NCBI GenBank assembly: GCA_001898995.1
Contig: MKVZ01000017.1
Location: 178,225-215,933 of the forward strand
Length of the DNA: 37,709 bases
Source: Rhizobiales bacterium 63-22
Lineage (GTDB): Bacteria; Pseudomonadota; Alphaproteobacteria; Rhizobiales; Rhizobiaceae
Reading direction: 5' to 3'
The notes beneath the pieces are model-generated. The model did not search any database and was not told where the DNA came from. It saw nothing but the letters and a program-made list of their open reading frames with translations. The translations under genes and the position numbers were made by a program. Shown in pieces: positions 1 to 8,999 of this stretch. How positions within the stretch are numbered: position 1 is the first letter of the stretch; every line of letters begins with the position of its first letter.

Positions 1-1
1 G

Positions 2-2323
2 GTGATGACGCGCGTCCATGCGGCGGACGGCAGCCTCATGGCGGAATTCGCGCATGAACGCCGCCTCTATCTGCCGATCCAGGCCGTGCCGAACCGGGTG
101 AAGGCCGCCTTCATCTCCGCAGAGGACAAGACTTTCTACGAGCATCACGGTCTCGATTTCGGCGGTCTGGCCCGCGCCGTGCTGACCAATCTGAAGAACA
201 TCGGCTCCGGCCGGCGTCCCGTCGGCGCCTCGACCATCACGCAGCAGGTGGCCAAGAACTTCCTCCTGTCGTCGACCCAGACCTACGACCGCAAGATCAA
301 GGAAGCCATCCTTGCGATGCGCATCGAGCAGGCCTATTCCAAGGACCGCATCCTCGAACTCTATCTCAACGAGATATTCTTCGGCCTCAACTCCTACGGT
401 ATCGCCAGCGCCGCGCTGACCTATTTCGACAAGTCCGTCGGCGAGCTGACAATCGCCGAGAGCGCCTATCTCGCCGCGCTTCCCAAGGGACCGAACAATT
501 ACAATCCGTTCCGCCATGAGCAGGCCGCCCTCACGCGCCGCAACTGGGTGATCGACCGTATGGCCGAGAACGGATATATCACCACGGCGGAGGCCGAAGC
601 GGCAAAGAAGCAACCGCTTGGCGTCAAGGTGCGTGCGGATACGCATTATGTCTTCGCCTCGGAATATTTCACCGAGGAAGTCCGCCGTCAGCTTATCCAG
701 CAATACGGCGTCAAGGAACTCTATGAGGGCGGGCTTTCGGTGCGCACGACGCTCGATCCCACCATGCAGGCCGAGGCGCGCAGGTCGCTGCAATCGGCGC
801 TTTTGCGCTTTGACGAAGAGCATGGCTGGCGTGGCCCCATTAAGCATGTGGAGCTCGGCAACGACTGGGGTCAGGCTTTCGGCGACATGCGGCCTTTCTC
901 GGATGTCCCCGAATGGCAGCTTGCCGTCGTGCTCGATGTTTCCGCCGCCGGCGCTGATATCGGTTTGCAGCCCGATCTGGACCCGTCGGGCCAGCGCAGC
1001 GCCGAGCGCAAGCGCGGTTTCATTTCCGCGGAAAACATGAAATGGGCCATGCGTCTCACCCTGACCGGCGGCAAGCGCGCCAGCGCCAGATCGCCGGAGG
1101 GCGTATTGAAGCCCGGCGACATCATCTATGTCTCCAAAGCCGGCGATTCCGGCTTCCGCTTGCAGCAGCCGCCGAAGCTCGAAGGCGCGATGGTGGTCAT
1201 GGACCCGCATACGGGTCGCGTGCTGGCCATGGTCGGCGGCTTTTCCTTCGGCGAATCCGAATTCAACCGCGCGACGCAGGCCTATCGCCAGCCGGGATCG
1301 TCGTTCAAGCCCTTCGTCTATTCGGCGGCGCTCGACAATGGCTATACGCCGGCTTCCGTGGTTCTGGACGCGCCGATCTCGGTCGATCAGGGCGGGGCGC
1401 TCGGCATATGGACGCCGAAGAACGATTCCGGGAATTTCGCCGGCCCGTCCACGCTGCGCTATGGCATCGAGCATTCGCGCAATGTCATGACCGTGCGCCT
1501 TGCGCAGGACATGGGCATGAAGCTGGTGGCCGAATATGGCGAGCGTTTCGGCATCTATGACAAGATGATGCCGGTGCTTTCCATGGCGCTGGGCGCGGGC
1601 GAGACCACGGTGCTGCGCATGGTGACGGGCTATTCCATCATCGCCAATGGCGGCCAGAGCATCACGCCGTCGATGATCGACCGCATTCAGGACCGCTACG
1701 GCAAGACGATCTATAAGCACGACCAGCGCCAGTGCGAGGGCTGCAACGCGCAGCATTGGGAGAATCAGGACGAGCCGAAGCTGATCGACAACCGCGATCA
1801 GGTGCTCGATCCCATGACGGCTTACCAGATCACATCCATGATGGAAGGCGTGATCCAGCGCGGCACGGCGCAGGTCCTCAAGAGCCTCGACCGGCCTATC
1901 GCCGGCAAGACCGGCACCACCAACGACAACAAGGACGCTTGGTTCGTCGGCTTTACACCCAATCTCGTGGTGGGCGTCTATATGGGCTACGACACGCCCG
2001 CCTCGCTCGGTCGGTCCAATACGGGCGGACGCCTTGCCGCCCCGGTCTTCAAGTCCTTCATGGAGCAGGCTCTGGCGGGCAAGCCGAAGGTGGATTTCCG
2101 CATGCCGGCAGGCATGACGGTGGTGGCGATCGACCGCAAGACCGGTATGCGCGCCGCGCCGGGCGATCCGAACGCCTTCATGGAAGCCTTCAAGCCGGGC
2201 ACCGGTCCGTCCGATACCTATTCGGTCATCGGCATGGACACGTTCCGCGAGGGCGCGCCCGTCACGCCGCAATCGCCGCAGGCCAACCGCGCCATCAATT
2301 CGGGCTCCGGCGGGCTTTACTGA
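2..2323 (+). CDS. mrcA: Penicillin-binding protein 1A (bifunctional transglycosylase/transpeptidase), N-terminus cut by window edge
   Basis: This inner-membrane class A penicillin-binding protein polymerises lipid II into glycan strands and cross-links the peptides in the periplasm. The reading frame is open from the window edge, so the cytoplasmic tail and membrane anchor lie outside; 773 residues are visible. The GT51 transglycosylase domain comes first: EDKTFYEHHG carries the catalytic Glu, followed by GASTITQQVAKNF and a KDRILELYLNEIFFG block. The transpeptidase domain has the active-site serine in GSSFKP (near base 1310), an SRN triad in HSRNVM (near 1475) and KTGTT (near 1910). An insertion between the two domains is typical of PBP1A. 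The gene is followed directly by prfB, the order I associate with Brucella and relatives. Identification is firm; the true start is not visible. Confidence 0.95.
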   Translation: MMTRVHAADGSLMAEFAHERRLYLPIQAVPNRVKAAFISAEDKTFYEHHGLDFGGLARAVLTNLKNIGSGRRPVGASTITQQVAKNFLLSSTQTYDRKIKEAILAMRIEQAYSKDRILELYLNEIFFGLNSYGIASAALTYFDKSVGELTIAESAYLAALPKGPNNYNPFRHEQAALTRRNWVIDRMAENGYITTAEAEAAKKQPLGVKVRADTHYVFASEYFTEEVRRQLIQQYGVKELYEGGLSVRTTLDPTMQAEARRSLQSALLRFDEEHGWRGPIKHVELGNDWGQAFGDMRPFSDVPEWQLAVVLDVSAAGADIGLQPDLDPSGQRSAERKRGFISAENMKWAMRLTLTGGKRASARSPEGVLKPGDIIYVSKAGDSGFRLQQPPKLEGAMVVMDPHTGRVLAMVGGFSFGESEFNRATQAYRQPGSSFKPFVYSAALDNGYTPASVVLDAPISVDQGGALGIWTPKNDSGNFAGPSTLRYGIEHSRNVMTVRLAQDMGMKLVAEYGERFGIYDKMMPVLSMALGAGETTVLRMVTGYSIIANGGQSITPSMIDRIQDRYGKTIYKHDQRQCEGCNAQHWENQDEPKLIDNRDQVLDPMTAYQITSMMEGVIQRGTAQVLKSLDRPIAGKTGTTNDNKDAWFVGFTPNLVVGVYMGYDTPASLGRSNTGGRLAAPVFKSFMEQALAGKPKVDFRMPAGMTVVAIDRKTGMRAAPGDPNAFMEAFKPGTGPSDTYSVIGMDTFREGAPVTPQSPQANRAINSGSGGLY

Positions 2324-2435
2324 CCGGGAAAACGGGCCGCCGCCCTTTACACCGCGCCGCGTGCTCACTATGGTCCGCGCCGCGCGGCCCCCTGCGGTTG
2401 CCGAATGAAATTCAGAAACAAGGAACGATCTGCCC

Positions 2436-3564
2436 ATGCGCGCGGAAATCGAGACGCTGGTTGACGAAATCCAGCAGGCCATAAGCCTGCTGAGGAGGCA
2501 TCTTTGACTGGGATCAGGCGGTAAAACGTCTCGGCTATCTTAATCAGAAGGCCGAGGACCCCACGCTCTGGAACGATGCCCAGGAAGCCCAGAAGCTGAT
2601 GCGTGAGCGCCAGCAACTCGATGACAGCATCAACGGCATCCATCACCTGACGCAGACGCTGAACGACAGCGTCGAACTCATCGCCATGGGCGAGGAGGAG
2701 GGCGACAAGACGATCGTCGACGAGGCGGAGCAGGCTATCCGTGATCTCAAGACCGAGATCGACCGGCGCCAGATCGACATGCTGCTTTCCGGCGAGGCCG
2801 ATGCCAACGATACCTATCTGGAAGTCCATGCAGGCGCGGGCGGCACCGAAAGCCAGGACTGGGCGTCGATGCTGCTGCGCATGTATACGCGCTGGGCGGA
2901 GCGCTCCGGCCGCAAGGTCGAGGTGATGGAAGTCCACGAGGGCGAAGAAGCGGGCATCAAATCCGCGACTATTCTCGTCAAGGGGCACAATTCCTACGGC
3001 ATGCTGAAAACCGAATCGGGTGTGCATCGTCTGGTGCGCATTTCGCCCTACGATTCCAATGCGCGCCGTCACACGTCGTTCGCCAGCATCTGGGTCTACC
3101 CGGTCATCGACGACAATATCGAGGTGCAGGTGACGGAAGCCGATGTGCGCATCGACACCTACCGTGCATCGGGTGCGGGCGGCCAGCACGTCAACACGAC
3201 CGATTCGGCCGTGCGTATCACGCATCTGGCGACCGGCATCGTGGTGCAGTGTCAGGCGGAGCGTTCGCAGCACAAGAACCGCGAAAAGGCGTGGGCCATG
3301 CTGCGCGCGCGCCTTTACGAGGAAGAACTGAAGAAGCGCGAGGAGGCGACCGACGCCGCCAACGCCACCAAGACCGATATCGGCTGGGGGCACCAGATCC
3401 GTTCCTACGTGCTCCAGCCCTATCAGTTGGTGAAGGATTTGCGGACCGGCGTCGAGAGCACCAATCCGCAGGAAGTGCTGGACGGCGCGGTGACGCCTTT
3501 CATGGAGGCCGCGCTCGCCCATCGCATCGAGGGCAATGGCGAGATGATCGCCGATATCGACTGA
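2436..3564 (+). CDS. prfB: Peptide chain release factor 2, expressed through a programmed +1 frameshift
   Basis: RF2 recognises UAA and UGA stop codons on the ribosome and triggers hydrolysis of peptidyl-tRNA. Translation starts at ATG 2436, runs 23 codons to an in-frame TGA at 2505-2507, then shifts +1 after CTT (2502-2504) and continues from GAC 2506 to the stop at 3564, giving about 375 residues. The catalytic GGQ motif is in [11 protein letters not shown] (near base 3180). The codon-recognition loop reads [13 protein letters not shown], with SPY where E. coli-type RF2 has SPF; I believe this is common in alphaproteobacteria. A simple six-frame reading would miss the first 54 codons and start at an internal ATG at 2599. 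The gene is autoregulated: ample RF2 favours termination at the TGA. Confidence 0.96.
2493..2508 (+). promoter_or_regulatory. Programmed +1 ribosomal frameshift site of prfB
   Basis: An internal Shine-Dalgarno-like AGGAGG (2493-2498) is followed by a 3-nt spacer, the slippery codon CTT and the stop TGA, then C (CTT TGA C). This is the canonical RF2 frameshift cassette. The reading frame upstream starts at ATG 2436, and the downstream frame is open to 3564. Confidence 0.95.
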
Positions 3565-3586
3565 CGCGGCATAACGAAGACAATAG

Positions 3587-3612
3587 AAAAACCGGCCGCG
3601 TGCCGGTTTTTT
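3587..3612. terminator. Bidirectional rho-independent terminator between prfB and the DUF455 gene
   Basis: AAAAACCGGC, a 5-nt loop and GCCGGTTTTTT form a GC stem with an A-run on one side and a T-run on the other. It can serve the convergent prfB (plus) and DUF455 gene (minus). Confidence 0.85.
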
Positions 3613-3638
3613 CATGCGATCGGATATCAGATCGAGAA

Positions 3639-4466
3639 TTAGATCGAAACCGGCGAGAGCGAGCGGTAGAAGGACGGGGTCAGGCCCGCTTCGGCCCGTG
3701 CCAGCTCGTTGAAGGGCGGCTTCAGTTCGCCGCGGAAATTGGCCCGCACCAGTTCCCGGAACCGCGCCGCCGGGTCGATCCGGTTGCGCGCGCAGAAGAA
3801 TCGGAACCATTTGGCGCCGACCGCGACATGGGTCTTCTCGTCATTATAGATCGTGTCGAGGATCGCGGCCGTCGCATGGTCGCCGGTCTCGATCATCCTG
3901 TCGATGAGCGAAGGCGTCACGTCGAGGCCGCGCGCCTCCAGTATGAGCGGCACCACGGCGAGCCGCGCATCGAGATCGTTACGGGTCTGGTGCGCCGATT
4001 GCCACAGGCCGTCATGGGCGGGCATGTCGCCGTAATCTGCGCCGAGTTCTTTCAGCCTTTCGCGCAACAGCGTGAAATGGCGTGCCTCGTCGTCGGCAAC
4101 CTTCATCCAGCCGTCGAAGAAGCTGCGCGGAACCGCCCGCGCCGCAAAGCGCGCGACGATATCGAGCGCGAGGTCGATGGCGTTGAGTTCGATATGGGCC
4201 AGCGCGTGCATGAGCGCGATACGCCCGTGTTCGGTATTGAGCGAACGCTTTTTCAGCATGCGCGGCGGCACCAGTTCCGGCCTGTCGGGACGGCCCGGAC
4301 GGTCGGGCAGGGGCGGGTCGAGCGGGCTCCGGATTGAAAGCGTACGGGCGAACCAGCGCGCTGCGGTTTCGCGCGTCAGCCTTACCTTTTCATCCAGATC
4401 GCTGGCGGTGATGGCGCGGGTGGCGTTGCCGCGCAGCGTCTGTTCCGGGCAGGGATTTCCGGTCAT
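3639..4466 (-). CDS. DUF455 ferritin-like domain protein
   Basis: A 275-residue protein of the DUF455 group, related in fold to ferritin-like di-iron carboxylate proteins. Helical segments carry candidate metal ligands: HIELNAIDLALD, DDEARHF, ILEARGLD and NDEKTHV. These are the repeated E...ExxH pattern expected of a four-helix di-iron bundle. No experimentally defined function for this family is known to me; an oxidase or hydroxylase role is only an inference from the fold. The start ATG (4466) lies three bases after the stop of the upstream bcp gene, so both are probably one transcription unit read leftwards, ending at the terminator near 3600. Pairing with a peroxiredoxin suggests, weakly, a role in redox protection. 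Confidence 0.8.
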   Translation of the reverse strand: MTGNPCPEQTLRGNATRAITASDLDEKVRLTRETAARWFARTLSIRSPLDPPLPDRPGRPDRPELVPPRMLKKRSLNTEHGRIALMHALAHIELNAIDLALDIVARFAARAVPRSFFDGWMKVADDEARHFTLLRERLKELGADYGDMPAHDGLWQSAHQTRNDLDARLAVVPLILEARGLDVTPSLIDRMIETGDHATAAILDTIYNDEKTHVAVGAKWFRFFCARNRIDPAARFRELVRANFRGELKPPFNELARAEAGLTPSFYRSLSPVSI

Positions 4467-4469
4467 GAC

Positions 4470-4934
4470 TTACAGTGCGCGCGCGGCTTCGAGCACCGCC
4501 TCGGCGTGACCGTCCACCTTGACCTTGTTCCAGACGCGGGCGACGCGGCCTTCGGCGTCGATGAGGAAGGTGGTGCGCTCCACGCCCATATATTTGCGGC
4601 CATAAAGGCTTTTCTCCACCCATACCCCATAGGCTTCGAGCACGCCGCGCGTCTCGTCGGCGGCAAGATCGATGGTGAGGCCGTGTTTCGCGCGGAATTT
4701 GCCGTGCTTCTGTGCGCTGTCGGGCGAAAGGCCGATGACGCGCACGCCGATTCCGTCGAACTCCGGCTTGAGTCGGGAAAAGGCGATGGCCTCCTTCGTG
4801 CAACCGGAGGTGTCGTCTTTCGGATAGAAATACAGCACGACCGGATGGCCTTTCAGTGACGAAAGGTTTATCTCGCCATGGTCGGAGGGCAGGGTGAAAT
4901 CGGGCGCCGGTTCGCCAAGCTGGGGATGAGCCAT
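4470..4934 (-). CDS. bcp: Peroxiredoxin of the Bcp/PrxQ family, apparently lacking the usual resolving cysteine
   Basis: A 154-residue cytoplasmic thiol peroxidase that reduces hydrogen and organic peroxides. The peroxidatic cysteine is C45 in DDTSGCTKEA, in the usual PxxxTxxC context. E. coli-type Bcp proteins have the resolving cysteine five residues later; here that position (50) is isoleucine in CTKEAIAF. No other cysteine is visible in the protein, so it should act as a 1-Cys enzyme that relies on an external thiol. The rest of the fold is complete, with FYPKDDTSG, GLSPDSAQKH and TFLIDAEGRVARVW. It is first gene of a leftward pair with the DUF455 gene and diverges from the AsmA-like gene at 5024. 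Confidence 0.92.
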   Translation of the reverse strand: MAHPQLGEPAPDFTLPSDHGEINLSSLKGHPVVLYFYPKDDTSGCTKEAIAFSRLKPEFDGIGVRVIGLSPDSAQKHGKFRAKHGLTIDLAADETRGVLEAYGVWVEKSLYGRKYMGVERTTFLIDAEGRVARVWNKVKVDGHAEAVLEAARAL

Positions 4935-5023
4935 ATCTGCGCCTTTCTTTTATGGATTAGCATGGGTGCGGCTTGGTACAATAACAGCATGTACGATCCG
5001 CAGCTATCGCATTGAGGCGGGGC

Positions 5024-8000
5024 ATGTGCAACCATGGAAAGCAGAGCTTTCCCGCTCCGTCGATCGCAGTAATCATTCCGGCCGGACCGTTGACAGAGAA
5101 ACCGCAGAAAATCCGCTTCAGCAAGCGGGAATTGAAGAGAATCGAACGTCTGGCCGCGCGCGGCGTAGACGATATCGGGCTCGCCCCCTTGCGTCCGCGG
5201 CGGTCGATGCTGTCGCGCGCCTTTCACGCTTCTTTCTCGATCTGCCTTCTGCTGGTCCTTCTGGGTGGCGCCGGATTCGTCATTCTGCGCGGCGGGGTCG
5301 ACAGCGAATTGCTGCGTTCGCAGGCGCAGCAAAGTCTGGCGAAGGTGCTGGGCAAGGGCGCTTCCGCGTCCATCGGAAGCGCGGCCCTGTCGCTCGATCA
5401 GGACAGCCATGTGGCGATAGACGCGCACGACGTGTCCATCGCCGATCCGCAGCAGGGGCTGGAGATCAAGGGTATCCGCTCGGTGCGGCTGGGGCTTGCG
5501 CCGCTCTCGCTTCTGGCGGGCAAGCTGCGGGTGGCGCAGCTCGAAATGGAGGGGGTGTCCTTCGACATGCCCGAAAACGGCGGCGAGGGCTTCTGGAAAT
5601 CGCTGCCGCATGACGGACGCGGCTTCGTCGATTTCGACGCTGTTTCGAACGAGTTGTTCGCGGCCATGCGCCGGAGCCTCGCGCTCCTGCGCGAACAGGA
5701 CACGCAAGCCATAGGCATTTTCGACAGCACCATCCGCTTCAAGACTGGTGATGCCACCCGTTCTCTTGGAATAGAGAAGCTCATGCTGGCCGAGAATCAG
5801 GGCCGGATCGCCATTACCGGAGCGGTGGACTGGCAGGGCCGGACCATCACGATAGACGGCAACATCGACCGTGACGGTCCCGATAACAGCCTGCACGGCT
5901 TCACCCTCAATATCGACGGCATTGCCGTCGCCTTCGGTTCGTCGCCGAAAGTAGCACCCGTAGTCGCCGGCGACCGCGTCAATCCGGCCCATTTCTCGGT
6001 GGAGGGCACGGCGCGGCTGTCTCTGTCGGGCACGGCGGCCACCGCCGCCAGCCGGGAGCATGTCGCAGCCGATCTTGCCTTGGACGGGATCGACATGGAT
6101 CTGGGGGATGCCGAAGGCCTGAAAGGCAAGGTGCTGCTGCATCTCGAGCATACGGTCGGCAGCGGCAAGATCGAGGTCAAGGATTCGCGGCTCGAACTGG
6201 GCGGACTGCAAGCTGCCTTCAACGGCGCTTTCGGTCCCGAACCGGGCCAGCCGAATCCCGCCGACGGCCCGGCCTACCGCTTCGAATTGCTGACCAGTTC
6301 GGCCACGAGCATGCCGGCGGAATCGAGCGACCCGCCGCTTTCCTTCGCGACGCGCATCGCAGGGCGTTTTCTAGCCAGCCAGCAGCGCATCCAGTTCGCC
6401 AATCTCGATGTGAGTACGGAAACGGGCCGACTTTACGGACAGGGCAACATGGCCTTCGGTAACGGCTCGCCGGAAATGATCTTCATGCTGCGTATCCCGC
6501 AGATGGCGGTCGCCGACGCCAAGCATCTCTGGCCGGTGGACGTGGCGGACGGCGCGCGCCTGTGGGTGCTGAAGAACCTTTTCGGCGGCACGTTGAAAAA
6601 CAGCCGGATCGACGTTTCGTTGCCTGGCGGACGCTTCAACGGTCCCGGTCTGCCGCCGCCGCTGACCGCCGATGAGGTCAAGGCGGATTTCAACGTGGAG
6701 CAGACGCGATTCGATGTGGTGGGCGACCTGCCGCCGGTGCGCGAGGCGAACGGGCAGATTTCCGTGCGCGGGTCGCACACGACGGTCAAGCTTCTGAACG
6801 GAGTCGCCTATACACCCAACAACCGCAAGGTGGATGTGTCCGATGGCACGCTCGTCATCCCGTGGGGGCCGCAGCGTCCGGTGATCGCCGATCTCGACCT
6901 CGGCGTTACCGGCGACGCGGCGGCAATCGCCGAGATTGCCGGAAACAAGCCCATCGACGTACTGAAGGACGTGCCGTTCCAGCCACAGGACGTGACCGGC
7001 AGCGTACAGTCGCGCGTGAAGGTCAATTTCGCCATATCGAAAAACCCGCCTCCCGGCACGCTGAAATGGAGTGCCGATATCGGCTTTTCCAATCTCAATA
7101 TCGACAAGCCGGTCGGCGGCTCGGCAGTCACCGACGCGAAGGGCAATATCGCGGTGGACCAGACGGCCGCCGTGATAACGGCGGATGCGAAGCTTGACGG
7201 CATACCGGGCAAGATCAGCATGACCGAGCCTGTGGACCTCTCCGGGCCGGCAAAACGCAATCAGAAGATCAGGCTGGAGATTGACGACAAGACGCGGGAA
7301 GCGGTTTTTCCGGGCATCAATTCCGTTCTCACGGGACCGGTCTCGGTCGATCTGGCACTGATGGGCAATGGCGAGCGCCATGTTTCGGCCGATTTCAGCC
7401 GTGCGCAGATCGACCTGCCCTGGCTTGGCTGGCGTAAGGGCGTCGGCGTTCCGGCCAAGGCAACCTTCGATCTCACGCAGGGCGGCGCAGACAAGAGCAG
7501 GATCGGCATTTCCAATCTGGTGTTCAGCGGCGATACGTTCGGGGCAAAAGGCGATATTTCCATCGCCAAGGGGGACCTGCAATCGGCCAAGTTCAGCGAG
7601 ATATACCTCAACCGTGACGATAACCTGTCCCTGAGCGCGGTGAAGAGCGGCGGCAGTTACCGTGTGAAAGTGCAAGGGACGCAATTCGATGCGCGGGCGC
7701 TCGTCAAGCAGCTTTCCGATCTCGGTACCAACAAGAAGAGCGGCGGCGGCCAGAAGAGCGGTAGCGGCAAGGCGCCTCGCATCGTCGTCAGCGCGCAGGT
7801 GAGTGACGTAGGCGGCTTCAACGGCGAATCATTGCACAATGTGGCGGTTTCTTATGAGAGCGCTGGAGGCGGGGTCTCGGGCGTCTCGGTCAATGCCACG
7901 ACGACCTCCGGCAGGCCCTTCGCCGCCGTCAGCAACGAGCAGAGCAATGCCCGTTCGATCTCGCTGCAATCCACCGATGCGGGCGCGGTGCTGCGCTTCT

Positions 8001-8545
8001 TCGACTTTTACGACAAGATGCAGGGCGGCCGGATCGCGGTCAGCCTCGCCGCGCAGGGCAACGGTCCGCTGCGTGGCCAGATCGACGCACGCGATTTTGC
8101 CATCGTCAACGAACCGCGCCTCGCCAAGATCGTTTCCAGTTCGCCGCCGAGCGGCGGCGCCAGCCTCAATCAGGCGGTCAAGCGCAATATCGACGTGTCT
8201 CGGGTCGATATAGAGCGCGGCTTTTCCCTGATCGAGAAGGGTAAGGGCTATCTCAAACTCTCCAACGGGGTGGTGCGCGGTCCGCTGGTTGGAACGACCT
8301 TTCAGGGCACGCTCTACGACCCCCAGGGCAATATGTCGATCACCGGAACCTTCATGCCCGCTTATGGCATAAACCGCATTTTCGGCGAAGTACCGATCTT
8401 CGGAGCGTTGCTCGGAAACGGCCGTGACCGCGGCCTGATCGGCATCACCTACAAGCTCACCGGCAGCGCGAAACAGCCGCAGGTGATGGTCAATCCGATC
8501 TCCATCATCGCGCCGGGCATCTTCCGCTCCATCTTCGAGTTCTAG
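5024..8545 (+). CDS. Large AsmA/YhdP-like envelope protein (DUF3971 type)
   Basis: A protein of about 1173 residues with a short basic cytoplasmic N-terminus, one membrane anchor (ICLLLVLLGGAGFVIL, near base 5240) and a very long periplasmic part rich in beta-structure. Terms such as NPISIIAPGIFRSIFEF at the extreme C-terminus and the repeated beta-strand pattern fit the DUF3971/AsmA-like C-terminal regions of YhdP relatives. YhdP-class proteins are thought to form bridges that move phospholipids from the inner to the outer membrane; extending that role to this protein is inference. I chose ATG 5024, preceded by a GAGGCGGGG purine run, over an in-frame TTG at 5012. It diverges from bcp and is followed at 29 bp by the LprI-like gene. 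Confidence 0.82.
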   Translation: MCNHGKQSFPAPSIAVIIPAGPLTEKPQKIRFSKRELKRIERLAARGVDDIGLAPLRPRRSMLSRAFHASFSICLLLVLLGGAGFVILRGGVDSELLRSQAQQSLAKVLGKGASASIGSAALSLDQDSHVAIDAHDVSIADPQQGLEIKGIRSVRLGLAPLSLLAGKLRVAQLEMEGVSFDMPENGGEGFWKSLPHDGRGFVDFDAVSNELFAAMRRSLALLREQDTQAIGIFDSTIRFKTGDATRSLGIEKLMLAENQGRIAITGAVDWQGRTITIDGNIDRDGPDNSLHGFTLNIDGIAVAFGSSPKVAPVVAGDRVNPAHFSVEGTARLSLSGTAATAASREHVAADLALDGIDMDLGDAEGLKGKVLLHLEHTVGSGKIEVKDSRLELGGLQAAFNGAFGPEPGQPNPADGPAYRFELLTSSATSMPAESSDPPLSFATRIAGRFLASQQRIQFANLDVSTETGRLYGQGNMAFGNGSPEMIFMLRIPQMAVADAKHLWPVDVADGARLWVLKNLFGGTLKNSRIDVSLPGGRFNGPGLPPPLTADEVKADFNVEQTRFDVVGDLPPVREANGQISVRGSHTTVKLLNGVAYTPNNRKVDVSDGTLVIPWGPQRPVIADLDLGVTGDAAAIAEIAGNKPIDVLKDVPFQPQDVTGSVQSRVKVNFAISKNPPPGTLKWSADIGFSNLNIDKPVGGSAVTDAKGNIAVDQTAAVITADAKLDGIPGKISMTEPVDLSGPAKRNQKIRLEIDDKTREAVFPGINSVLTGPVSVDLALMGNGERHVSADFSRAQIDLPWLGWRKGVGVPAKATFDLTQGGADKSRIGISNLVFSGDTFGAKGDISIAKGDLQSAKFSEIYLNRDDNLSLSAVKSGGSYRVKVQGTQFDARALVKQLSDLGTNKKSGGGQKSGSGKAPRIVVSAQVSDVGGFNGESLHNVAVSYESAGGGVSGVSVNATTTSGRPFAAVSNEQSNARSISLQSTDAGAVLRFFDFYDKMQGGRIAVSLAAQGNGPLRGQIDARDFAIVNEPRLAKIVSSSPPSGGASLNQAVKRNIDVSRVDIERGFSLIEKGKGYLKLSNGVVRGPLVGTTFQGTLYDPQGNMSITGTFMPAYGINRIFGEVPIFGALLGNGRDRGLIGITYKLTGSAKQPQVMVNPISIIAPGIFRSIFEF

Positions 8546-8573
8546 ATGAAGCTATTTGAGAGGGAATGAAAAC

Positions 8574-8948
8574 ATGAAACGGTTGCTTCTGGCGCTCACT
8601 TTCTGCCTTCCCGCTTCGCTGGCGGGAGCGGATGCGCTTTACGACACATGTATCGACAAGTCCGACGGCAGCAACGCCGCATGGGCTCAATGCGGCGGAG
8701 AATGGATCAAGCGCGCCGACGCGGCGATGAACGCGGCGTGGAAGAAGCTCTATGGCGGCGCTGAGGGGCAGACCAAGACCGACCTTCTGGCCGAACAGCG
8801 CCTGTGGAACGCCTACAAGGAAAAGTCCTGCGACTTCTACGCCAATGGCGACTGGGGCCGCGAGGGGCAGGTCCTGTCCTATCCCGCCTGCCGGGCCAAG
8901 GTCATCGAGGCGCGCACGAAACAATTGCAGGACTACGAATCCCGTTAG
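8574..8948 (+). CDS. LprI-like small secreted protein (DUF1311)
   Basis: A 124-residue protein with a signal peptide (KRLLLALTFCLPASLAGA) and a mature part with spaced cysteines (C26, C40 and others) and the WNAYKEKSCDFY pattern of the LprI/DUF1311 family. Mycobacterial LprI inhibits lysozyme; for proteobacterial members this activity is mostly assumed. The start at 8574 has a good ribosome site (GAGAGGGA) 8 bases upstream, in preference to an in-frame ATG at 8556. It follows the AsmA-like gene closely and could be cotranscribed. Transcription would end at the hairpin near 8970. Confidence 0.85.
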   Translation: MKRLLLALTFCLPASLAGADALYDTCIDKSDGSNAAWAQCGGEWIKRADAAMNAAWKKLYGGAEGQTKTDLLAEQRLWNAYKEKSCDFYANGDWGREGQVLSYPACRAKVIEARTKQLQDYESR

Positions 8949-8955
8949 CAAAGCA

Positions 8956-8983
8956 AAAAAGCCGGGCTTGCCCCGGCTTTTTC
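8956..8983. terminator. Bidirectional rho-independent terminator between the LprI-like gene and tyrS
   Basis: A-run, GCCGGG (8961-8966), loop CTTGC, CCCGGC (8972-8977) and T-run. The symmetry suits the two convergent genes. Confidence 0.9.
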
Positions 8984-8999
8984 TTTGCTCAGTTGGCGA

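Noticed and set aside
2368..3810. 480-codon open frame on the minus strand across prfB
   Set aside because: It is the antisense shadow of prfB, whose motifs (GGQ, SPY) and frameshift cassette are clear.
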